From positions 1 through 9,557 of the forward strand of contig DAWR01000088.1 in the NCBI GenBank assembly GCA_002506015.1: a stretch of DNA of 9,557 nucleotides, written 5' to 3'. This DNA is from Candidatus Methanogasteraceae archaeon UBA261 (GTDB lineage: Archaea; Halobacteriota; Methanosarcinia; Methanosarcinales; Methanogasteraceae). Positions 1-5,104 of this stretch are shown in pieces (positions within the stretch are counted from its first letter, which is position 1; each line of letters begins with the position of its first letter). The translations under genes and the position numbers were made by a program. The notes beneath the pieces were generated by a model. The model had not been told where the DNA came from. It did not search any database and saw only the letters and a list, made by a program, of their open reading frames with translations.

Positions 1-27
1 ATAACATTCAGCGGCACCTCATAAAAT

Positions 28-55
28 CATAAGTCATAAGTCATAAGTCGTAAAT
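28..55. repeat. Short 7-bp tandem repeat, CATAAGT x3 plus a decayed fourth unit
   Basis: Three exact head-to-tail copies of CATAAGT lie at 28-34, 35-41 and 42-48. A diverged unit CGTAAAT follows at 49-55. The stretch is AT-rich, noncoding, and lies just outside the left arm of the 85-bp inverted repeat. A simple slippage-type microrepeat is the plainest reading; no function is evident. Confidence 0.7.
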
Positions 56-63
56 CACAAAAT

Positions 64-148
64 GTACGTGTTTGGCTAACTACAAGATTACACAGTCTGC
101 GAAGCAGCGGCGCAGCCATCTTCACAAGATTTCTGTCTTGATCTCGTG
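64..148 (+). repeat. Left arm of an imperfect 85-bp inverted repeat flanking the dut-nuclease-pcm unit
   Basis: Positions 64-148 align without gaps to the reverse complement of 2903-2987, with 74 of 85 positions identical by hand alignment. The longest exact block is the 20 bases at 109-128; further matches are GTACGTGTTT at 64-73, CACAGTCT at 91-98 and ATCTCGTG at 141-148. The arm starts about 40 bp past the dut stop codon. The sequence looks noncoding, because the open frames over it are shadows with no recognisable family. It is either one copy of a dispersed genomic repeat or the end of a non-autonomous mobile segment. No transposase is visible between the arms. Confidence 0.85.
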
Positions 149-157
149 GTTGTATAT

Positions 158-169
158 GTGGATATCCAC
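158..169. other. Perfect 12-bp palindrome downstream of dut
   Basis: GTGGATATCCAC is exactly self-complementary and lies 19 bp beyond the dut stop codon. It could form a small hairpin (4-bp stem, ATAT loop), extended loosely by GTTG/CAAC outside it, or bind a dimeric protein. It is not followed by a convincing T-tract on the minus strand, so I do not call it a terminator. Confidence 0.4.
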
Positions 170-188
170 GCAACATTGGGAAGTACCA

Positions 189-698
189 TCACGCCAGATA
201 TCCTTGGTATGCCCCGGAATACCCTGCAGTCTCGCTTGCAAGCCCCATAAACAGCAGTTGCACGACACGCGCACCTCGCTTTAGCCGGAACCCTTCCTTG
301 TTTGCGACCAGAAGCAGGCACTCGCTCTTGCCTTCGTAGCCGGAATCCCAGACCGCAGTCTCCACGCTCGCCCCGCATCGCAGGAGGCTTGATCTCGGTC
401 GTGCGATTGCGATCACATCTTTTGGGATATGTACGATCTCGCCGGAAACGATCTTGTAGCAGCCGGCAGGGAGATCGATCCAGCCGTCGTCACCGAATGC
501 GAGTTCGGCAGACTCGGGGAGCACTCGCTCCGAATTGTCGAACGCGATCGCGCCGGTTCCGTCGAACGCGAAGATCCTGTCAACGGTTAGTTCGCAGCCG
601 TTCACCTGTATCTGGGTCTCTGAATCAATCATCCCCTCAACAAGCGGTGGATCGTTCTTCATCAGTTCATTAATCTCGATTTCTGATAGTATCGTCAT
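189..698 (-). CDS. dut: dUTP diphosphatase (archaeal dUTPase of the dCTP deaminase/dUTPase superfamily)
   Basis: This 169-residue protein should hydrolyse dUTP to dUMP and pyrophosphate, keeping uracil out of DNA and feeding dTMP synthesis. Visible motifs are TQIQVNGCELTV near residues 28-39, PRSSL at 101-105 (phosphate-binding serine motif), VWDSGYEG at 116-123 (candidate catalytic Asp118), RGARVVQLLF at 141-150 and YSGAYQG at 160-166. Its length and tail resemble the DCD-DUT type of archaeal enzyme, not the classical dUTPase with a glycine-rich fifth motif. The Glu that catalyses deamination in Dcd appears to be Leu (about L130) by eye alignment, so I favour dUTPase over deaminase. The ATG at 698 overlaps the upstream nuclease stop as ATGA and has a good purine-rich site (AAGGAGAG) about 6 bp upstream, so translation is probably coupled. 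It is the last gene of the three-gene unit. Confidence 0.88.
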   Translation of the reverse strand: MTILSEIEINELMKNDPPLVEGMIDSETQIQVNGCELTVDRIFAFDGTGAIAFDNSERVLPESAELAFGDDGWIDLPAGCYKIVSGEIVHIPKDVIAIARPRSSLLRCGASVETAVWDSGYEGKSECLLLVANKEGFRLKRGARVVQLLFMGLASETAGYSGAYQGYLA

Positions 699-2134
699 GA
701 TTCGCTCTCCTTCTCCTGCCTATCCCTATCCATATTCCCTTTCTCATCTACAGTCCCATTCTTGCCCCCCTCCGCCTTACAATCCCCATTCAGTTGTTTG
801 CCAACGATTGAGTCGGCAATCGAGATGAACGCATCCGCAGCATCCTTTGGGATTGCGGCTCCCGCGGCGATGTTGTGCCCGCCACCTCTTCCGCCTGCCG
901 ACTCTGATGCGATCCTGAGCACCTCTGCGAGATCGAGCCCGCGTGCAACCAGGCTCTTCGTGCCTCTGCCAGATATCTTGATCCGGTCATCGCTCTCGTT
1001 CAACACGATGCACGGCTGATCCGGATGCAGAAATCTCGTGACCGTGCTTGCGATGATGCCCGTTGCCTCGGCGTCATGGAGGCGCAGGTATTTGATGTGG
1101 TCTCCGTGCATGATTCCGGGCTCAGCAGCCCGCATAGCCGCAACAAGCATGTGCTGGTACTCTACAGCCGCCTGCGTGGCATGGGAAACGCCCGACCGAT
1201 CCCGCAGGCAGAGTGAGAGTGCAAGTCCCAGCTCATTCAGCCGTGCGCACGCATGCAAGGCGGAAACAAAGTCATCAACGTTGGAGATCACCTCGCGGGG
1301 CAGCAGACAGACGTCACCAACGAGCGTCTCGATCACATCCGGGCTGCTTCTCCGCAACAGCTTCAGCGTGAGCGCTGTTCCAAGTCTCCTGAGCTGCGGC
1401 TCGGTAAGCTCGCCCAATCTGCCGTTCACATCGATTTCATCAAGAAAACTCTTTACTTTGGATGCGTCGCCTGTGAAATCGAGATAAATCTCGATGTTTC
1501 GCTCAAGCAGATCGGCAATCTCACCGTCACCAATTCGCAGCCCCTTTCTGACATGTATGATTCCGTTCTGAACACCGTCGTTCAGGATGTCAGCGTTTGC
1601 GCCTATCATCAGCTGTTTGTCCCCGATTGCACCTGTTATTGCAAGCCCACTGAGATCGATGTTCTCGCTTGCGAGCCCCTTTACAACCGCATAGACCGCG
1701 CCCGAAGCCGAGAGCTCGAATGCGCCGTCGATTCCCACCAGATGCGGGTTTACATGCGGACACGAGAGTTCGCCGACCGGAGTGTGGTGGTCGATTACGA
1801 GGGCGTCTCCTGCGACCTTTGATATGATATCCGCATGCCCTGCCCCCATGTCGCAGAAGATTGTAAGCAGACCACAAGTATCGACGTCAGCACCACCATC
1901 ATTACCACTACCACCACCCCGTTCCCTGTTCAGCCGCTCCACGACGTCACAATCGAGCTGGCTTACAATGCTCGCCTGAAAGCGCTTCCCGAGCCTGGAG
2001 AGGGCGTGGCAGAGGATGCCTGCAGCGGTGATTCCGTCTGCGTCGTGGTGTGATACAACCCGCGCTGCCTCGCAATCGAGGATCAGTCGCGTGGCATCGG
2101 AGATCTTTAGTTTTTCGATCATGTTAGAAGCCAT
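695..2134 (-). CDS. DHH-family phosphoesterase/exonuclease, archaeal RecJ-like (GAN type)
   Basis: This 479-residue protein has DHH then DHHA1 domains, as in RecJ and archaeal GAN, which act as single-strand exonucleases in replication and repair. Metal-binding motifs are HHDADG at 29-34, CDMG at 94-97, DHH at 115-117 and GAIGDKQ at 168-174. The DHHA1 part holds SGRGTKSLVARGL at 388-400 and GGRGGGH at 414-420. Two parts are unusual: a Gly/Asp-rich low-complexity stretch at about 70-88 between the first two motifs, and a charged low-complexity tail from about 450. I do not know which of the archaeal RecJ paralogues this is, so no symbol is given. The ATG at 2134 overlaps pcm by 11 bp; a second in-frame ATG at 2122 lies right after the pcm stop and is possible. 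Neither has a strong ribosome-binding site. An alternative activity, such as oligoribonuclease or nanoRNase, is possible for the family. Confidence 0.88.
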   Translation of the reverse strand: MASNMIEKLKISDATRLILDCEAARVVSHHDADGITAAGILCHALSRLGKRFQASIVSQLDCDVVERLNRERGGGSGNDGGADVDTCGLLTIFCDMGAGHADIISKVAGDALVIDHHTPVGELSCPHVNPHLVGIDGAFELSASGAVYAVVKGLASENIDLSGLAITGAIGDKQLMIGANADILNDGVQNGIIHVRKGLRIGDGEIADLLERNIEIYLDFTGDASKVKSFLDEIDVNGRLGELTEPQLRRLGTALTLKLLRRSSPDVIETLVGDVCLLPREVISNVDDFVSALHACARLNELGLALSLCLRDRSGVSHATQAAVEYQHMLVAAMRAAEPGIMHGDHIKYLRLHDAEATGIIASTVTRFLHPDQPCIVLNESDDRIKISGRGTKSLVARGLDLAEVLRIASESAGGRGGGHNIAAGAAIPKDAADAFISIADSIVGKQLNGDCKAEGGKNGTVDEKGNMDRDRQEKESES

Positions 2135-2777
2135 ATTTGCCGATCAGAGGTACGAAAATGACCCCCCCACTCTTTTCCTTCGATACAACATCGTTCTTGT
2201 GAACCAGATACAGTTCCTGCATGTCAGTCCCTACCGGGATCGTCATCCTGCCGCCATGCTTCAACTGGTCGATCAACGGCTGCGGAATAACAGGAGCAGC
2301 GCATGCCACCGTGATTATGTCATAAGGGGCGTGTTCCGGAAGACCGAGCGTACCATCTCCAGTTATTACGACGACATTATTATATCCCGCGTTTGACAGG
2401 TTCTGCTGTGCGAACTCGCTGATTGCAGGGAGCCGTTCTATGGAATAAACTATGCCATCCCTTCCCGTAAGTTCAGCGAGCACCGCTGCGTGATATCCCG
2501 AGCCGGCTCCGATCTCAAGGATTGTTGCCCCCTTCTCGATATCCAGGAGCGTACACATGATTCCAACTATATGCGGTGCGGAGATTGTCTGTCCGCGCCC
2601 GATTGAGAGCGGATTGTCGCAATAAGCATGTTTTCTCTCGTTCTCTCGCACGAAGAGGTGTCTTGGTACCCGTGCAATCGCCTGCAGAACGTCCTCACTG
2701 ATATGGTCGATTTCAATATGTTTTCTCAGGTAGCTGACCAGTCGCGCACGCAATGTTTCGTAGTCGTTTGTTGTCAT
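2124..2777 (-). CDS. pcm: Protein-L-isoaspartate O-methyltransferase
   Basis: This 217-residue cytosolic enzyme methylates abnormal L-isoaspartyl residues with S-adenosylmethionine, starting repair of aged proteins. Signature motifs are in order: RHLFV at 39-43, IGRGQTISAPH at 59-69 (substrate side), LEIGAGSGYHAAVLAEL at 87-103 (SAM motif I), YSIER with an acidic residue at 111-115, GDGTLG at 140-145, YDIITVACAAP at 152-162, GGRMTIPVG at 175-183, and the typical FVPLIGKYGF C-terminus at 208-217. The length is normal for the family and no key motif is missing. It is the first gene of the pcm-nuclease-dut unit, and its last 11 bases overlap the nuclease start. The ATG at 2777 has only a weak GAGA site upstream. 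A TATA-like box lies about 65-70 bp upstream. Confidence 0.96.
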   Translation of the reverse strand: MTTNDYETLRARLVSYLRKHIEIDHISEDVLQAIARVPRHLFVRENERKHAYCDNPLSIGRGQTISAPHIVGIMCTLLDIEKGATILEIGAGSGYHAAVLAELTGRDGIVYSIERLPAISEFAQQNLSNAGYNNVVVITGDGTLGLPEHAPYDIITVACAAPVIPQPLIDQLKHGGRMTIPVGTDMQELYLVHKNDVVSKEKSGGVIFVPLIGKYGF

Positions 2778-2840
2778 CTTGTCTCAGTCACTCTCGTATA
2801 GCTCTGTTTCGGTTCTCAATCGGACTATCATTATCGTGAG

Positions 2841-2850
2841 ACTTTTTATC
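2841..2850 (-). promoter_or_regulatory. Candidate TATA box for the pcm-nuclease-dut unit
   Basis: On the minus strand this reads GATAAAAAGT, a reasonable archaeal TATA/TBP site. A start about 25 bp downstream, near 2820, would give a 5' leader of about 40 nt before the pcm ATG at 2777. The call rests on base composition and spacing only. Confidence 0.4.
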
Positions 2851-2891
2851 ACTTTCTGGTTGCAAGTATCTGTTTAGCCAATGCGAAAAAA

Positions 2892-2911
2892 TCACGAGAT
2901 TTCACGAGATT
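2892..2911. repeat. 10-bp tandem duplication at the inner edge of the right inverted-repeat arm
   Basis: TCACGAGATT occurs twice in a row at 2892-2901 and 2902-2911. The second copy is the inner end of the right repeat arm; the first lies just inside it, on the pcm side. The left arm has no matching duplication. It could be slippage or a trace of how the repeat arose. Confidence 0.7.
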
Positions 2912-2987
2912 GTAACAGAAATCTTGTGAAGATGGCTGCGCCATCGCTTCGTAGACTGTGTAACCTTGTGGTTAGCTAAACACGTAC
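2903..2987 (-). repeat. Right arm of the 85-bp inverted repeat, with an internal hairpin
   Basis: This is the partner of 64-148, inverted, with 74/85 matches. Inside it, 2928-2950 can fold as GAAGATGGC, loop TGC, then GCCATC, a two-base GC bulge and TTC: nine base pairs with one bulge. The left arm has several changes that weaken this fold. The arm lies upstream of pcm and outside its likely TATA box, so the pair brackets the whole pcm-nuclease-dut transcription unit. Confidence 0.85.
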
Positions 2988-3020
2988 GGTTGCAACAATT
3001 TTCATAACTTACGGTTGGCA

Positions 3021-3040
3021 GCAGATGAACGCGGATTCTG
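3021..3040. repeat. Diverged copy of a dispersed CAGATTAACACGGATT-like sequence
   Basis: These 20 bases match the strand-equivalent 7272-7291 at 15 of 20 positions, with GCAGATGAACGCGGATT against ACAGATTAACACGGATT. Both sites are intergenic. The match is short, so membership of one repeat family is likely but not proven. Confidence 0.45.
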
Positions 3041-3095
3041 GATTAACAAATCTATGTTCTCCAGTGGTTCGTACTCTTTCCTGATGACTATTACG

Positions 3096-3112
3096 GATTG
3101 AAAAATATTCGA
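3096..3112 (-). terminator. Possible T-tract terminator beyond the regulator gene
   Basis: The plus-strand run GAAAAATATTC reads GAATATTTTTC on the minus strand, about 40-50 bp past the regulator stop at 3151. Archaeal transcription often ends at T-runs without a hairpin. The tract is short (five Ts), so the call is weak. Confidence 0.25.
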
Positions 3113-3150
3113 ACCGCAACAATTGCAAACAGAGCGTTGAGAGTCTCTAT

Positions 3151-3660
3151 CTACGCCAGTTCAAGGCGCTGCCCCTTGACTACCAGTTTGCGCGACCGTC
3201 TTGCAACGCCTCTGATGAATGCCGAACTCAGACCAAGGGATCTTGATAATCCTGCCATTGAGCGGTTCCCTTTTTCGACCTCAGTCTCGATAGCCTCTAT
3301 CGTATCGGCGAGTTCTCCGTCGCTCTTGAAGGTGATCATAATCAGATCGCTGAGATCCTTGAGCGAACACTGGAAATTGGCATGAATCTTTGAGTACGAC
3401 GTCGTATATTCCTTGTCCGGCGTCTTCCCGGGTTCCGGCATCCTCCACTGGCTCTCAATCAAGCCGCTCTTCCTGAGAATCTCGATACTCGTCTCAACGT
3501 CCACACCGATAGCTTCTGTAAGTTCGGCTGCAGTCATCCAGTCCTCTGACAACATGTCAAAGACCTGTTTATGCGTATCCGAGCCAAAGGTTCGCAGCAG
3601 CAACACCAGATCAGAAGGGTCGTTTACGAGTTTTGTCCGTTTTCCCATCTGTGCGGTCAT
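3151..3660 (-). CDS. ArsR-type winged-helix regulator, conserved euryarchaeal DPSDLV family
   Basis: This 169-residue likely cytosolic DNA-binding protein has a winged-helix domain at about residues 15-95: NDPSDLVLLLRTFGSDTHKQ, then AAELTEAIGVDVETSIEIL as the helix-turn-helix, then a wing region with WRMPEPGKTPDKEYTTSYSK at 72-91 and ANFQCS at 94-99. The C-terminal half is helical and ends in a second small helical part with RSMAGLSRSLGLSSAFIRG at 133-151 and KLVVKGQRLEL at 158-168. From memory, closely similar proteins are annotated as ArsR-family regulators in haloarchaea and methanogens; their target is not known to me. There is no visible metal-binding Cys pair, so metal sensing is unlikely. 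The gene starts 6 bp past the small upstream gene and is last in the CetZ operon. The ATG at 3660 is chosen for that spacing; a second ATG lies at 3648. Confidence 0.85.
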   Translation of the reverse strand: MTAQMGKRTKLVNDPSDLVLLLRTFGSDTHKQVFDMLSEDWMTAAELTEAIGVDVETSIEILRKSGLIESQWRMPEPGKTPDKEYTTSYSKIHANFQCSLKDLSDLIMITFKSDGELADTIEAIETEVEKGNRSMAGLSRSLGLSSAFIRGVARRSRKLVVKGQRLELA

Positions 3661-3666
3661 GGTACG

Positions 3667-3942
3667 CTACACCCTCGCCAGATTATCCAGAAACGCCTTT
3701 GCACCGACCTCGTCACCATGCACGAAAACAAGATTCATCTCATTGTTCAGTTCGATCACCATCTTATCAAACATCTTTTTCTTTGCATGAAGCTTAATAT
3801 CATTTTCGGTATACATGCGTGTGGCATTGCTGTAGTACATGTCATGCCCCTCTTCGATTCGCGAAACCCGAAAACCCATCTTCTCAAGCGTATCAATTAA
3901 TAGTTCTCTGGAAATATCGTCATCATACTGCCTTATGATCAT
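3667..3942 (-). CDS. Small conserved-looking protein of unknown function in the CetZ operon
   Basis: This 91-residue, charged, soluble protein has no signal peptide or membrane segment. Its predicted pattern alternates strands and helices (MIIRQY; LLIDTLEKMGF; GHDMYYSNA; IKLHAKKKMFDKMVIEL; MNLVFVHGDE; AKAFLDNLARV), which would suit a small alpha/beta ferredoxin-like fold. I do not recognise the family with certainty. A link to DUF5611-type archaeal proteins is a weak guess. It is probably a real gene: it has a GAGG site 7 bp before the ATG at 3942, sits between CetZ (47 bp upstream) and the ArsR-type regulator (6 bp downstream), and runs on the same strand. The tight spacing to the regulator suggests the two are translated together and may act together. 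Confidence 0.75.
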   Translation of the reverse strand: MIIRQYDDDISRELLIDTLEKMGFRVSRIEEGHDMYYSNATRMYTENDIKLHAKKKMFDKMVIELNNEMNLVFVHGDEVGAKAFLDNLARV

Positions 3943-3989
3943 GTCATGGCCTCGTGTAAAGAATCAGCGGATCAATATCAATGTCAACA

Positions 3990-5087
3990 TCAATATATCG
4001 GTTCAAGATCTTCGATGTGCGAAAACGCGTCGTCGAGTCGTTTCTTTGACTGTTCTTTCTTATCCATCTCGAAACGGATCGCATCTGCCGCTATGGCATA
4101 CAATTTCTCAAGTTCCGGTACAGAATTCAGTGTGAATAGTGATAAAACCTTGGGTCTTCCTTTTTTTATGAGAACTCCCTTGAATACCTGCCCCACCTCT
4201 CTTGAGAGTTCTTCCACGGTCTTTGTGATCAGGTCAAGGTCCAGAAACTTCTTGTTGCCCTTGATCACAAGCATCGCACGTGCACCATCCTCATACACAT
4301 TCGCGGGAAAGAGAAGCCCGCTTGGCTTAAAACTCCCTAAAATAGCGGATTTGATGGTGCCTTCCTTGGATGCCTCGTAGAACCCCATCGTTCCCACACC
4401 GATTCCCCCATTCATCACGGTCTTGAGGTCGCCGAGGTCGGTTACCATCAGCATTTCGCTGTTGAGTGCCTCTATCAGAAAGAGTATTCGTCTCGCTGTC
4501 GTGGTGTTGATGCTGTCATACGCTGACTTGATATCGCCGGCGTATTTCTTCAGATACTGGTTATCCACCAGGAGTACCCCTCCGGCATCCATCTCAACGA
4601 GTTCCCGCAAGCAGAAAGCCGTGTTCTGCAGGAAAATGGAGCCCTCTTCCCGGAACGGGAGAACCGCAATGGATATTATGGGCGCGTTGTATGTCTGTTT
4701 CAATTCTTTGGCAAGAAGCGGTGCGAATGACGATCCACTCCCACCCGCAGTGGACGTGATGACAAATATGAGATCAAACGACCCCCTTTTATCGATCTCC
4801 CCCATAATCATCTCCTTATTCTCTTTAAACACCTTCTGTCCGATGATTCGATTTGCGCCAACACCATGCAGGTGCGGGACATGCAGACGATCCTTTGCGA
4901 GCGTGTCATCCAGCTCTTTCAGATCGTTGATCGCTGTATTGATTGCGATCGTCTTGACCGATGCCGGGAACTTCTGGCGTGAGTAGTATTTCGCGAATGT
5001 CCCGCCGCTTCCGAACGCCTCGCGGTTGATCGCATCCAGTATCCGATTTCCGCATTGTCCCAGTCCAAGAATAAGTATGTTCAACAT
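3990..5087 (-). CDS. Tubulin/FtsZ superfamily GTPase, CetZ-like
   Basis: This 365-residue cytoskeletal GTPase should polymerise with GTP. Nucleotide-binding loops are visible: T1 ILGLGQCGNRI at 6-16, the T4 signature as STAGGSGSS at 112-120 (canonical form GGGTGSG, so Thr is replaced by Ser), and the T7 catalytic loop VTDLGDLKTVM at 215-225. T7 keeps both acidic residues (Asp217 and Asp220) that trigger GTP hydrolysis across the subunit interface, while the usual first Asn is Val. The C-terminus, EQSKKRLDDAFSHIEDLEPIY region, is acidic and differs from the FtsZ partner-binding tail, which argues for a CetZ or non-canonical group and against division FtsZ. CetZ proteins control cell shape in haloarchaea; the role here is inferred. 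It starts 17 bp after the surface-protein gene and precedes the small unknown gene. The ATG at 5087 starts directly with the conserved strand MLNILILGLG, so the start is secure. Confidence 0.85.
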   Translation of the reverse strand: MLNILILGLGQCGNRILDAINREAFGSGGTFAKYYSRQKFPASVKTIAINTAINDLKELDDTLAKDRLHVPHLHGVGANRIIGQKVFKENKEMIMGEIDKRGSFDLIFVITSTAGGSGSSFAPLLAKELKQTYNAPIISIAVLPFREEGSIFLQNTAFCLRELVEMDAGGVLLVDNQYLKKYAGDIKSAYDSINTTTARRILFLIEALNSEMLMVTDLGDLKTVMNGGIGVGTMGFYEASKEGTIKSAILGSFKPSGLLFPANVYEDGARAMLVIKGNKKFLDLDLITKTVEELSREVGQVFKGVLIKKGRPKVLSLFTLNSVPELEKLYAIAADAIRFEMDKKEQSKKRLDDAFSHIEDLEPIY

Positions 5088-5104
5088 GGCAATTCGTCTC
5101 TTTC

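Larger units (their letters stand above)
2778..3150. other. Intergenic region between pcm and the ArsR-type regulator gene
   Basis: This 373-bp stretch has no convincing gene. Going right, it holds the pcm promoter region (about 2778-2850), a 10-bp tandem duplication, the right arm of the 85-bp inverted repeat (2903-2987), a diverged copy of a dispersed-repeat sequence (3021-3040), and an A-rich run near 3101-3106 that is a T-tract on the minus strand beyond the regulator gene. Confidence 0.7.

Noticed and set aside
72..378. Open frames on both strands over the left repeat arm and dut tail (70 and 96 codons)
   Set aside because: They overlap the noncoding repeat and the dut gene in other frames, have no recognisable domain and no ribosome-binding site. 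They are shadows.
1253..1822. 189-codon plus-strand open frame inside the DHH nuclease gene
   Set aside because: It is antisense to a well-supported gene with intact DHH and DHHA1 motifs, and its product shows no family features.
2778..3150. tRNA, CRISPR array or transposase between the inverted-repeat region and the regulator gene
   Set aside because: No cloverleaf, no regularly spaced direct repeats and no transposase-like frame are visible. Only the repeat arm and short degenerate repeats are present.
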